Below are positions 37,540-49,285 of a stretch of DNA of 64,000 bases, piece after piece; the first letter of the stretch is position 1; every line of letters starts with the position of its first letter. Below the pieces are notes generated by a model. It did no database searches and was not told the DNA's origin. It was given only the letters and a program-made list of their open reading frames with translations. This stretch comes from Bryum argenteum. Lineage: Eukaryota; Streptophyta; Bryopsida; Bryales; Bryaceae. The translations under genes were made by a program, and so were the position numbers. The stretch covers positions 34,884,101 through 34,948,100 of the forward strand of contig CM073321.1 of the NCBI GenBank assembly GCA_037043015.1, read 5' to 3'.

Positions 37540-38060
37540 GGTGAGCGGATGGGGAGGAAGCGGACGGAGAGAAGTTGCTCGAAGAGCGAGCTGGCGGACA
37601 GGCCGGGTATGGTCAGGGCCCGTATATGGGCAGGGAATCAACGGAAGAGGGCATGAGCAGGGCTTAACGGGGCAGGGCAGGGCTCCATACCTGCAGCAGG
37701 GGCCGGGGGTTTATATCCCGGTACCCAACGGCGCTGCTGCATGGGCCGAGTTATTATACCCCAGTACCCAACGGCGCTGCTGCCAGGGCCGGGGATTTAT
37801 ACCCCGGTCTGGGTCTGCCGGGGCCGGGTGCTATTACCCTTGCCGGGGGTTTATACCCTGGTCTGCCGGGGGTTTATACATCGGTATTGGGCCGGGGTTT
37901 ATACCTTGGGTTTATACCCTGGTCTAACTTGGTCAGGGCCTTTTACCCTGCTCTACCCGATACCCTGATACCCCATTACCGATACCAAGGATGTCTCCAT
38001 GTATACCCGTACCAACTAGGAGTTATACCCTCCAATCCTTTATATTATCACACTGTGCCT
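37540..38060. repeat. Minisatellite with GGGTTTATACCC palindromes
   Basis: Begins GGGCAGGG-rich and continues as 8-10 units built on CCGGGGTTTATACCCYGGTCTG; the core GGGTTTATACCC is an imperfect palindrome with ATA centre. Absent from the corresponding part of copies A and C as far as visible. Confidence 0.7.
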
Positions 38061-38943
38061 CTTTTCTTTCAAGGAACTTTACACTTCTCCCGCATTCAAA
38101 ACTGACTAGATTTAGAATTACCAAAACCAAACAAACATTCTTTTAAATAGTACGTCACATTTTTCTTAGTGTCGCAATACTTAATTGAAATCTACATTGG
38201 CGTCCTGTGCAAACATAATCACATATCTAATCTATGGACGTGAATGCTAAAATGTGCCCTGATTCCTTCATGACACTTAAAAAAAACGTCATGTCATTTA
38301 CCTGCTCCTCTAAAATACGATCACTGGTATCTTCATCTTCTTCAACATCTACAAACTTCTTCTTTTCGTCCATTCGCTCCTCGTTCTCAGAACAGTCTTT
38401 GAAATCTTCTCCGTACCGTCAACACTTAAATCATCTATCTCATCGTCCTTCAGACCTTCATCGGCATCACCCTAGAACACAAACATTCAACTCATTAAAC
38501 TCAAATTGCAATAATTTGATTGCGAAAACTAAAGAATACTGCCGTACCTGCTTCTCAGAATCCTGTACAACTTCATCACCTCCTAAGTAATAATTTAGAG
38601 ATTCGCTAGAAGTCGATCCACTTCTACTGCGCTCCTGTTCTTCTATAAATTTCTTGAATTCGTTTCTATCTTCAACAGTGTCTTTCTCGTTAATCTCGAT
38701 CACTGTGTCAAGATTGATCGACCGCATTTTCAGATTCCGCCTATACTGGGGCCCAATTTCATCATCGTTAAGATAATATTCAGCAGGGCCTCCCTCATCT
38801 CCACTCAACCTAGACGCACCCACCTTTCGCAATGCACTTCGTTTGCGCGCTTTCGTATTACTAAAACGAGTACCCCCTCTCTTCTTCTTCTTCTTAGGCA
38901 CACTCTCATTGGATCTCTCAAACCCCAAGCTCACCGCGTCCAT

Positions 38944-39454
38944 AACGTCGAGACTCTAAACAAAAGGACACAGATCGTTCCGTCTCAATACCTTACCAAC
39001 ACCAACTAAACGAACAAATGAAAGGACCATCTCGTCGTCCTACTCCTATTTAAACAAAGTTTACAAGCCGCCCCCTAACCTAATTTGCCCAGTTCATCAT
39101 AAATTATCCCAACAACTATGACGGCTCATGGTCTGTCAATTGTGACAGTCTCTGACATGAGATGCTAATCTATTTTTTGAATTTGCATACAAATGCTCTG
39201 ACAGTGACGGCCGCCGTCACTTTTCCAATTTTGAGACTGTCAACACTGACACATTAATGATACTAATTACAATTGCCTAATGGTATACAATATTTACCCT
39301 GGATTATGGTAATTGTCTGATTTATTCACTCTCCAAATCTTATTTACTTTACTACGTGTTCCTACTACCAATTTTCTTTTATAGTCTGCATCATACCTAG
39401 TATGTATCCTTTTCTCACAAACACTGTCGATGCTCGTTGGTCCTCTCGCACATC
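38944..39454. promoter_or_regulatory. Divergent promoter region of MULE copy B
   Basis: 511 bp between two start codons on opposite strands. A TATA-like element for the minus gene is at 39,047-39,054 (TATTTAAA). 39,130-39,252 is packed with TGTCA/TGACA words, including TCTGACA at 39,151 and 39,197, CTGTCAATTGTGACAG, and the palindrome GTGACGGCCGCCGTCAC at 39,204-39,220. The equivalent 518-bp region of copy C also has TGTCAGA twice. Confidence 0.5.
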
Positions 39455-42400
39455 ATGGCTTCCTCCTCCTCTGAACCCACTCCTGCAGACATCGTTGAGA
39501 TTGTGTCACAGGGAGCACTTGTTCCCATTTGCATGTCCGTAGGGCTTGAAGGTGTCGTAGAGATCACTGCATCGTGGCTTGGAATTCGGCTCGGCTACGA
39601 TGCATCTTCCATGTGGTTAGAGAGAGAAGTTCTAGAACCTGATACTAATCATGTTCAGTACTCCATGGTTGTAGATCCAATCATCCTAGAGAATAATACT
39701 ACAATCTGGAAGCTTAGGGCTGGAAAGTATCGCCTCTACGACTTGACGGAGTCCGTCATGAACGCCTCAACAGTTCTCTTGACCCCACGTGGTTCTTCTA
39801 CTATTTCCACGGTTGTTCCAGCTCTTGCTCGTGTCAAAGTCGAACCAGGTCTAGAAGTCACCATTGACATATCGGATTCATCAGAAGACGAGAAGAAGTC
39901 TCCTCTGCAACCATGTCGTCTATCCTCTGATATTCCATTGCCACCTCTTGTTAGGGATAACTATCTAAGAGCCACCCCTCCTTCTTTACTTTCATTGCAA
40001 ACTGTAAAACCCGAAAAAATTCTTCCATCCCTTTGCAATCTCGCTACAATGCCAAGTAGCGCCTTGTTCTGCAAAGATCTTTTACGTAGTTGGAGAGGAT
40101 TGTCAGGAGCGTTCATGTGTCCATATAGGAAGCATGCGCAATCTTATCTACACTTTCAAGTACTTGCGTAGGTATAGCATTCTCGATGGGATCACAAAGC
40201 TTAGAGGTCTCAGTAACTGGGCATATGTGCAACGCAACATGTTCCCTGGCCAAGGCGACGAATCGGAGAAAGTCTTCATCTTCAAAATGTCGGAGGTCGG
40301 CCCTGGTAGCGGTTTTGATCTGGTTCGCCGTATGCAACCTGGAGGAAATCTCTCCCACGCATGGATGATGTTTGACCATGTCCAGCGCGTAATGGATTGG
40401 ACCACCATGGCCTGCCACGTGTACGACTCACGTTACCAACGCATTCTAACCATTGCATGCTGTGATTTTAAGTCAGAGGACAAAGATGCTCAACTCATCT
40501 TCTGGAAGAACCTTAATCATGTGATGGCAAGGAATGGAGTACCTAAGCTGCAGTTTCAAGGATTTATGGCAGATAGTGCCCAAGCCAACTGGAACGCTGT
40601 GCGTATCATCTACGGCTCTGGAAACCCTGCTGTTCCCATGGAAGCCCGCGACCGCACATGTTATTTCCATTGGACTCATGCTCTTGAAAAACATACGAAA
40701 CAATACATTGTGCCCGAAGTACAAGGCCAACACCGGATTCTCTGTAAGCAGTACAAGGATGCGCGCACCATGGAAGAGGCTGAGACCCAATATTGGGCTA
40801 TAAGAGCGTGGTGGGCATCCTCGAAGGCTACCTCTGAAGTTGGTTCAAAACACTTAGGTCATTGGCTTGCGTACTGGAACTTCAGATACCGACAATGGGG
40901 TGGATTTATGGAACTAGTAAGTATTCAATTTTTGTGATATCTTTGCCTATGACATGCTCTACGGTAGCTTCTCGAGTGTTATGACAGTACCAAAGAAATC
41001 GACAGTTATTGTTTTAATAATATATATTATTAGTTGATTTTTTATGTGGATTTATAAACTTTGAATCTGTATTAAGTACAAATCTAAATTATGAATAAAG
41101 TCTTAATACGTTTGTACATTGCAGGAAAAAAATATATTCGGCCGAAGAACTCGCAGAGATGCCTTCATGTAATCTTGCGGAGTCAATCCATAACAAGTGG
41201 CTGCAAGCGTCTGACAATAAGGGTAGGGATTTCCACGTCGCAGCCGTTGACGACTACGTTCGGGCCATCCTCCAAGTGGTCGGCTACCATCAATTCAACA
41301 AAGGCGGTGCAAGTGGTTCTGGACCATCCGTAGAAGAACTTCGTCAGCGTCTTTATGTTGCTCAGCGTCGGGCTAATCTATCAGGCAATCCATCATTCCT
41401 CAACAAGGCAGTTATGGACTTCCCTGAAGCTGAAGCTTACTGTACGCGTAACGCCCACTTGGCGGGGGCTAAGATTTTTGGTTCCAGGAAACGTAAGGCT
41501 GATGTTCCCATTGGTGCTGAAGATGAAACTAATCAACCTCACACCGTGAGTTACTCACGTCCTCGAATAGGGAGAAGAGTTACACGAGCTCTTGCTGAGA
41601 ATCTCAGTCCTATCGACGAAGAAGATGAAGTTCAGGAGCAACCGCTGGAACCCCCCGCTTCTCCAAGACCCAGTATTCAGCGCGTCATTGCTATCCAAGA
41701 GACGAGAGTGAATGAGCGTCTATGGCACATTGCTCGTTTGAAGGAATCCTCATCTAAGGCTTGTTGGGGTATTATGGCTAAGACCAGGAAGAAATGCGAA
41801 TCCCGCATTGTCCAAAACGGGAAGGCGACCGCAGCTCCAACTTACACCGGAGTATGGCAACGTCCTCAAGAAGGTCCTAAAAAAACTGATCAGTTTTTTT
41901 TTTGTCCAGACGACATTGAGTGTTGTGTGAAGGGCAGTCGTCGTAAATGGATTGAGCCGTTCTCTCGGAAACAAGGTCGACCGCCTATTCCCTCTATTTG
42001 GCCCGTGAAGATTGGGAGTAATCTCACACTGGATGAAATAGAGGCGTTGACAAATGCGGGTTTTCGGCTCCTACAAAAGGAACGCCTTCCTCTCAACCGC
42101 ACATTCAATAATTCTGCACCACCGAGAGACTTGTCACATATTCCTGTGCCAGATAGGGCTGATGTGTACCCCAAATCAGGCAAGTCTAAAGTTCTTCGAC
42201 GCATCAAGGCTGTGACTCCGAAGCACATGAAGAACATTGACTCAGCTCGTGCCATGGAGGCAAAAATACTCGAGGTGACCATGATACCACAACCTGGTTT
42301 TGGATGTATCGTTGCTTTGGAGTCGGATTCAGAGTCTATCTATAAACTATCTCTAAGTGAGAACCCTGAGTGTTCTTGCCCAGTGTTCAAAAAAACCATA

Positions 42401-42577
42401 TCTAAGTGAGGACGAAAAGGCGAACCGTATAGACATTGCAAGCACCTATACTTTGTGTTGGTATTGGTTTGCAAATTTGATATTGATAGAGACCTCTTCA
42501 TCCACGCGCGGACCTTCAGTTTCAACGAGGTGAAAAACATTCTAGAGAGGGGAATTCTAGACCAAGTTAGAGAGTAG
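39455..42577 (+). pseudogene. MULE transposase gene, copy B (internally deleted)
   Basis: Starts at ATG 39,455 (MASSSSEPTPADIVEI). The N-terminal domain reaches about 40,050. Two internal deletions relative to copy C, at about 40,060 and 40,130, remove most of the cysteine-rich segment and linker. The RNase-H-like core follows at 40,330-40,920: MACHVYDSRYQRILTIACCD, then E-D, FMADSAQANWNAVRIIYG and CYFHWTHALEKH, the MULE pattern. An intron (about 40,920-41,124) precedes exon 2 (KYSAEELAEMPSCNLAESIH). Near the end is a SWIM zinc finger, CSCPVF...CKHLYF (about 42,375-42,455), across a frame break; the stop is TAG 42,575. SWIM fingers are typical of Mutator transposases. The deletions make this copy non-functional. 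Confidence 0.8.
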
Positions 42578-43022
42578 ACTACCTCAAGGTCACATTACAT
42601 AAACCGACATCCACATCTACCCATTCCACATGTTAAACCTGTAATCGTGTGTTTCACACGTTATTTATTTTGATTTCAGCGTTTTACTAAATTCAATAAA
42701 TGTATCCCTATTTACAAAAATTTATGAACTGCTATACAACTTCGACTTCCGATTTCAAAGTTATGATATACTAGCCTCCTCTGTAAAATTTGTAAATGTC
42801 TCTTAACGTTTGAAGAACGTGGTTTAAGTCTACCAAATTTCAGAAATTTTAGCCTTATCTCCACGGGTTTAGGAACACAAAACCACGGTAATAAGTCAAG
42901 AATATTCGAAGATTCTTGAGAATATTCCAGGAAAAAATAGTAAAATATTATTTTTAGAAATTGTTTTGCTAAAATACCAATTCACCGCTCAAATCCCTGA
43001 AACTTGATGGCTCAACGCTCAA
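42578..43022. repeat. Right subterminal region of MULE copy B
   Basis: Non-coding. 42,830-42,970 (CCACGGGTTTAGGAACACAAA, GAATATTC repeats, TAAAATATTATTTTTAGAAA) matches 55,905-56,050 of copy C in inverse orientation, which confirms the same element end. Confidence 0.7.
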
Positions 43023-43058
43023 CGCTCACCGCTCTCCGCTCACACCGTAGCTACGTCC
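43023..43058 (-). repeat. Right terminal inverted repeat of MULE copy B
   Basis: Inverse of the left terminal repeat, ending CCGTAGCTACGTCC. Followed by the target duplication ATGTCGCAC (43,059-43,067). Confidence 0.9.
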
Positions 43059-43247
43059 ATGTCGCACTTTAGCTTCGCTAAAATGGCACATGGAATGGTG
43101 CCATTTTAACGGAATTGAGGTTCATCTTACTATAAATGAATTAATGATATTCAAGAGTAGTGTCATACTACTCTAATTAGCGTTGGCTACATTGCAATGA
43201 GAAAGGGTGTACTATTGTAACTAATATAATCTAATATAACGTGAAAA

Positions 43248-46200
43248 CTACTCATCAAAATTGATAATTGAGTCCAAGGTTGTCCCATCGGGCGTGTTGA
43301 GGTAATTGGGAGGGCAAAACAGGCGTACAAGTTGTCCCGGACGGACGGGCGTGTCCGCCGACCTTGATTGTAGGGGGTGTGTTATTTTTTGTGGGTAACA
43401 AACTTTGAAGTAAAAAGCGTGTGTGGCGTTCCGTGCAGCCCATACGCGGCAGCCAAGTGGCTTATTTTTCACCTAAACCCTTGCCACGTCGTCGTTTATT
43501 TACCTAAACTAAAAGTCAACAGCCGTTTGACCCAATCGAGTGAGCCACAACTCAATTGGACGGACAAGGCGGACGGACGGGTGGGCAGCGTGCCCTCCCG
43601 TTTGACAACCTTGATTGAGTCCTTAATAATTGAAATTTGCAGCTCCGGTATGCACATCTTGGGATTAACGGTTTGAAGATGAAATCTTGTCTTCCAAGCT
43701 CCCATGATTGATGTTGTAGCCACCCAAGTTGGATCATAATCCATATCTTTACACCAAGAGTTTCCTCTTCTTGTATCCCACCTTTGGTAAGTGTCAGGAT
43801 TGGCATGTTTAGAAGATACTGGCTTCCAATACTCAATGTGGATTTCTTGAGGATGATCCACACTAGCTTTTGGGTTGCTCAACGCACGAGCTATCCAAAG
43901 TTTCTTGAGATCTCCATCTGTTGGACGTAGCACAAGTAGGTATCTCTCTTAAACATCCCCTCCAACTCTGAATGATGCCTGTGGACGATCTCGTATTTGC
44001 CCTACGAACGGAGGATCAACAGCAAATTCCTTGCGCAATTCTCCGTTATCTTCAAATCGATCATCTTCACTTAGAGAATACCTAGAAGTAGGCCAAAATC
44101 CATCTCTAAACGTTGATAAAGTAGGCACAGGTAAATCTAAAGCCTCACAAACTGCTTTCTAATAGTAGATGAATTGTTCATGATGTCTATGATAGCTGCC
44201 TGCTGGATCGGCATCCGCCAAAGACTCTCACAAGCTCACGAAACCACTAACTCCCTTACGAATGTCTTATATATTCTTCATTTCATTTGGAACTAGTAAC
44301 GTTGGATCCCCAAGAGGAACTTGAGGTTGACCATTTGGCATAACTTTCCACAACCTAACCCTTGCACTATCTTGAGGAAGCCAATTGCTATTCGTACACA
44401 GAATTTTGTACTGCATCAAAGGCCAGCCGGAAGCATTCTTAAAAAACCTAAATTGTTGGGCACTGGTATGCCCCGATAACGTCTCGTCGCCATCACAAAG
44501 GTAACCTTTGATGAACGTCTTGAAATCAGGAACTCCCTCAATTAAGTGAAGAATAACCGGCTTATTCTCAGTGTCTATGAAGGATCTCATGAGAAGGATT
44601 ACAATAGGGTAGCTATTGGTCTTGAGCTTATTACTCCATCGCCCAACAAGAGCATCAATATCTTTATAAGTGTGACCCACGATAATGAAGTTCAAGTGAA
44701 TTTCTCTAAAAACGCCCTTGTAAACGAGCAGTGAAAAGAATGCAAAAACAACCTGATTCTTATTATCCCCACAAGCATTATCAAGCTGCATGTATAGCAC
44801 TGGAGGAAGAGTCTTTCCCAAGATTGGTGCCTCCGGGAGAAGACCAAGCAAATCTAAGCACATGTCTACCCCATCCAAAACAGCCTCAGAGAGAGAGGGC
44901 TACTTCTACCACCCGCAAACAGCTGCCTAGAAGAGCACTTTGGAGGAGATTCCAAATCTCTTAGTAGTTGAGCAAATGAACCGATAGTATGATTTGAATC
45001 TGTCCGACATATATCGAGGCCATAATGTGCGTAACGTACATCTCCGTGTCCATGAGCAATCATGCTTGTGATGGAAACCGGCAATTTCATGAAGGAATCG
45101 GTCGATTTACTCTTGTGTGAGAATTGCGGAGATGCTGTCTTGGAATGATCCATTTTGTCATGAATAATGCACTAAGACAATTCGGGCCGTGCCTCAGACT
45201 CTGAACGGTTGCTATAATAGAGCAACCTATGCGCATTTTGAGAAGTATTATGACGTTTGAATTACGCATCATGAAGAGCTCATGCGCGACTGCCTCGAGT
45301 ACTAGATGCTCGAAGTTGTTTGATTTTGTCACATTCACCACAACGCGCAAATGTGTCACCCTTTTGCTTGGAATAGTACTCTTGGAATGAGTCTTGCCGG
45401 ATCCTATTTAAAGCTCACTTTGATATAGGAGGATGAGCGTGTACGGCATTGATGGCATTCACCTCTGGTAAATTGTCCCTCCAACGGTAGAAAGAGGGTA
45501 AGCATTTGGACACTACCTTCTCGCCTATATCAATAGTCTTCGTTCGATGGGACCTGAGATCAGCAGCATTTTCCACAATGGCTTGAAGAGATGTTGTGGC
45601 TTGCAATGTCTGGATACGAGGTTTCTTTGAACCACAATTTCCATGGTCTCCTACTTGTTGTCCGTCTTGATCGGCATACCTCCATCGCAAAAACCTGGCA
45701 CGTGACACACCCACAATCAAGTGCCGCGCCACGCAACACACCTCAAAACCCTCCAACATGATCATGTCAGTTCCGTCCGCAGCGTCGTGGACTCAACCAT
45801 GCACACTAAGGAGACAATGTTTTCTGAAGTAAGCATCGCCGCGAACAAAGAACTGGAACCTCAGATCTTTAATTTTGCCTCGAGGATAGGGCTGCACACA
45901 ATTCTTTCGACAACAATAAGTTGTGGCAACAAAGTTGATGGACTCCGATGTAAGAAAGTACTCCTTCTTTGGTGGTGAATCCCGAAGACGCCTTTGACAT
46001 TTGCTCTCGTACTGGTGAAGGCCAACTCGTGGTGGCCGATCGAAAACCTTGCAAGCAGCATTAAAGATGGCGCGTTGGTTGTGATCGTTGAGACTTGCTC
46101 CGTTGAGAAGGACATGCGTGATTGGCCATGCACGCAAAGAGTAGATCCAACCAAAAGGAACCTCCGCTTCTACTAATGACTTCGCTATCTGCACGAAGAC

Positions 46201-46413
46201 AAATTCAGATCCGAGAGGCCGACCACCAGTCTCCAAGACAACGTGAGAGTCAACCGATTGACAGACAGCTTTTGCAACGTCGACACTAGTGTCATTTAGA
46301 AGAGTGACTCGTTTCGACACCCGTGATGAATAGTTGAAACGCTCACACAGTGCAACTCCGTGAGGTAGAACTGGTGGACCGAAATCGACACCGTTGACAA
46401 CAAAAGTCTCCAT
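43248..46413 (-). pseudogene. DUF7869-type transposase-like gene (element D)
   Basis: Starts at ATG 46,413 (METFVVNGVDFG) and ends at TAG 43,248. The frame is continuous over long distances but broken by about eight stops and one or two frameshifts. Family features: a cysteine pair CGECDK (about 45,345), KMDHSK (about 45,150), IAHGHG then GLDI..TDSNHTIGS (about 45,060-44,980), MQLDNACGDNKNQVVFAFF (about 44,790-44,735), and IIVGHTYKDIDALVGRWSN (about 44,690-44,635). The LDN...KN and GHT-x(2)-DID signatures are those I associate with the DUF7869 domain, common in TE-like genes; an RNase-H-like transposase role is inferred. A C-terminal domain with WDT...W follows. A hAT-like MITE sits eight codons before the stop. 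Confidence 0.6.
43275..43613. mobile_element. hAT-like MITE, 339 bp
   Basis: Perfect 10-bp terminal inverted repeats, CAAGGTTGTC and GACAACCTTG, and a perfect 8-bp target duplication ATTGAGTC (43,267-43,274 and 43,614-43,621). The 8-bp duplication points to the hAT superfamily. No coding capacity. A partial relative is at 20,106-20,290. Confidence 0.9.
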
Positions 46414-46588
46414 CCTACAGAAAGGAAGAGGATTGATTACGATGCCTTAGTGCTCGGTTAATAGTATACGAGATGATATGAGGAGCAAGAAAATGAAAGC
46501 ATAGAAATACACTGCTAATGATTCCAAAATCAATCGATATTATGCAATCATGATCAAACGAGAAATCTAAAGCAAAAGTTGCACTACA

Positions 46589-47253
46589 GTTATCCCCGGT
46601 TCGGGGATAACAAACCATCCTTAGAGAAGGAAAGATGACTCCTTGCCCGGCAAAACCAATGTTAATCTTTGGGCGTAGACAGTAATCTGGTCAAACTATT
46701 AATGTTCGATGCAAAAGACTGTTTCTCTATCTCTGAGACGAACATAGTATTCCCGGCCCGAGGATATCATCGTGAGGAGGAGAATGGTCTCCGACACCAG
46801 GATCATGAACAATATGAGGAAAACCGAAATTATCCCCCGACCGAGGATAAATATTCTTATGACGGTGCTGACAAATTATATCTTTGGCCCGTGGATAACG
46901 TTTAGTAGAATAGAGTAGGATATTATCCCCGGCCCGGGATAATTATTAAACTGCTGAAACCACTGATATCCCCATACTCAGGATTAATAATTAGTAAGTC
47001 TTGTACAGGGATTTATCCCCGGACCGGGGATAACTATGCAACTGCCAACGATAACATGTATTATCCCCGACCCGGAGATGACTATGCAACTGCCCACAAA
47101 TATATTTATTATCACCGACTCGGGGATACTATACAGTGACGTAAAAGGTGCGAAATTATCCTCAGGGCGTGGATACTCATCCAATGAATGAGCTCAGATT
47201 CCAGGACATAATTCCGACAGACACAGAAAAATTATCCCCGACCCGTGGATAAC
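46589..47253. repeat. Palindrome array, upstream cluster (11 sites)
   Basis: The unit is a 23-bp palindrome with arms GTTATCCCCG and CGGGGATAAC around a 3-base centre; the first site (46,589-46,611) is perfect. Others start at 46,747, 46,829, 46,876, 46,922, 46,965 (weak), 47,012, 47,061, 47,107, 47,155 and 47,231. From 46,829 to 47,155 the step is 43-49 bp, close to constant. The cluster lies just upstream of the DUF7869-type gene start. Confidence 0.9.
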
Positions 47254-49285
47254 ATGCATGCTATTAATTGTAAGTGTTGAAACATTGAGGATTTCTGCCT
47301 TGCACTCAATTTGCAAACCACGCTCACCTGCGTATTGTAGATTTTGAAAGGAAAAGTACGGCTTGCAACTGAAGAAACCACGCACAACAATCAGTAGCTA
47401 ATACAGAAGTCGAGAAATACATGACGAGCAACTGTCATAACTTGAAACATTATCAAACTAATACATCATGGGCCTCTTCCACAATACTGAAACCTCTAAA
47501 TGAGAAACGGCATCGAACGCAGTTAGCACCAATTCAAACTCCATCTACACAAACACGCAACCTTGAACACACACACCGGAAGGAAATATCAAACTAAGCG
47601 CACCATGAGAGCACGGACGAGAGTGAGAGAAAAAGAAAGGAATGATTGAGAGACTGAGTTAGCAACCCCAAACCGACCTCAACGGCTACATTGTGAGAGT
47701 ATCCTCAACGCCCGATATCGTGCAAAAAGCCAACACATTTTGTCGCAACATGAATTTTGTCTTCATTAGGCTCCTAAATAGGATGCCACTTTTTAAAACT
47801 GAATTTTGAAAATATATGGCAACAAAGATGTTTCGGCGAGAAACTCATTTTGGAGGGAAACTCATTCATAAATATGGATTTTTAATTTTTTAGTCATAGT
47901 TGTGTCTTAAGTTTTTCTCCATAAAATTCAACATCTCATACACAACTATGACTTGTGAAAAAAAATACAAATTCATTTTCATATATTTAATGAATAATAT
48001 ATAATAATTATAAAATTAGAGTAACTAGAGTAATTGAGAACATTCCATTCACAAAACTTTACTTAATAACGAACAATCAATGGAATAAAATATGTGGTAC
48101 ACTACTAAAAAAAATACCTTAAAAAAACATAAAATACTAATATAGAATAAAATCAGCACAAATAAATGGGCATATGAATAAATATAAATATACGAATATT
48201 TATACATAATATGTTAAATACATAATATTTTAATTCAATTATAATTTTTTATAACATAAACTTGAATAACAAATTAAGCATTTATTGTGCAAACTTAATA
48301 TAGAATGAAAAAAGCGCAATTACATGCCCATAAGAGTACAAATATGTAAGAATAAATAAATATATAACTAAATATAAATATATTTATAGATATAGATATG
48401 AGTATGAATATGGAAATATAAAGTTATGAGTATAGATGTTAAATACATTATATCTTAACTCAATTATAGTTTTTTATAAGATAAATTTAAATACAAATTA
48501 AGCATTTATTGTGCTATCTTAAACAACAACAACCTGCTAAAAGTAATTTAAAAAAACTATAATCTAAACTAAGAATATTTAAAATAGTGAATGTGCACTC
48601 TTTTAATCAAATCCAACTTAGGTAAAAATGATAGAAAGTATCCTAATATCATTTTTGAGAAACAAACTTGCCATGCCCATCATCATGTGCATGGGCATGG
48701 TCATGTACAAGTCCATGCTTGTGCTCAAGATCATGGGCATGGCCATGATTTTAATGATGGGAAGGAGTCATGATGACCCCCCTCCGCCGTCATTCTTCCC
48801 CTCTATCTTCCTGGTCTACCTCCGCTCCTCTCCTCCGTTTCCGCTCCTCAGGTTCTTCCTCCGTTTTTGTCGCGCTGCTTCATTTCTGCTCGCAGCTCGC
48901 CTTCTCCGTTGTTGTCGCGCTCCTCCGCTACACTTGCACTGTGTTCGTTGTTGTCGCGCTTAGTTTTCGTTACTCGCGCTTTGCGGTTGTACTTGCTTTT
49001 CTTGCTCTATTCGCGCTTCCAACGCACTTCTCTTTGTGCTTTATTGTCGTGCGCACTGTAGGTTTGTCGCGCTTTTGCTTCCTGCGCTTTGTTTGTCGAG
49101 CTTTTGCTTCGTTCGCTTGCCTTCTGGGGTCTTGGCTTTTGTCGTTCAAGAGCTCTAGAATTGTTTTCGGTGCTTTTAGGGTTTTAGTAATTGGTAAGAG
49201 AAGTGAGTGCAAAGAGCAGATGACGCGACCCTAATTACTCCAACTCTTTTTATTTCTTAGTGAGCCGTACCTCGTAGCGGAATCC
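47254..49285. other. Spacer with AT-rich DNA and a degenerate low-complexity frame
   Basis: 47,254-47,740 is non-coding. 47,760-48,620 is very AT-rich. 48,650-48,775 has a CATGGGCATGG-rich stretch that reads as a histidine-rich peptide (HGHGH) in one frame. 48,780-49,200 is built from GTTGTCGCGCT-like units. No gene can be supported. Confidence 0.5.

Larger units (their letters stand above)
35591..38943 (-). pseudogene. Small nuclear-type basic/acidic protein gene, copy B
   Basis: Starts at ATG 38,943 with a nuclear-localisation-like KKKKKRGGTRF and continues acidic. Exon 1 (38,943-38,548) ends at a good donor, CAG|GTACGG; exon 2 (38,471-38,302) has one frameshift near 38,395 and ends CAG|GTAAATG. 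Further exons are likely at 37,403-36,914 (acidic, REYALQYAPAKKFQ) and 35,903-35,591, ending RRSPRLAAK. The first exon is also found in copy C (60,656) and the last in copy A (12,578), so it is a regular gene of this MULE family. It lies between the transposase and methyltransferase-like genes and could be the 5' part of the latter, but stops at the same place in A and B argue for a separate gene. Function unknown; nuclear DNA or chromatin binding is inferred. Confidence 0.5.
28959..43058. mobile_element. MULE element copy B, complete 14.1-kb insertion
   Basis: Both ends are present. The inner terminal repeat GTGTGAGCGGAGAGC... at 28,972-28,994 is matched perfectly over 23 bp, inverted, at 43,023-43,045, and the outer 13 bases are related (start GGGGAATGCACGG; end, on the other strand, GGACGTAGCTACG). 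A perfect 9-bp target duplication, ATGTCGCAC, flanks it at 28,950-28,958 and 43,059-43,067; 9 bp is the hallmark length for Mutator-like elements. Inside, from left to right: an ADD-gene insertion, the ParB-like/methyltransferase-like gene and the small basic gene (both minus), then a 511-bp divergent promoter region and the SWIM-type MULE transposase gene (plus). Confidence 0.9.

Noticed and set aside
37541-38105. Glycine- and tyrosine-rich frames
   Set aside because: Products of the GGGTTTATACCC minisatellite.
28925-43110. MULE copy B ends placed at the TAAAATGGCAC / GTGCCATTTTA pair
   Set aside because: These words lie outside the perfect 9-bp duplication ATGTCGCAC; copy C shares sequence only up to GGACG, inside it.
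48770-49234. Membrane protein suggested by a hydrophobic frame
   Set aside because: The hydrophobic look comes from GTTGTCGCGCT-type repeats; no start context, homology or conserved feature.
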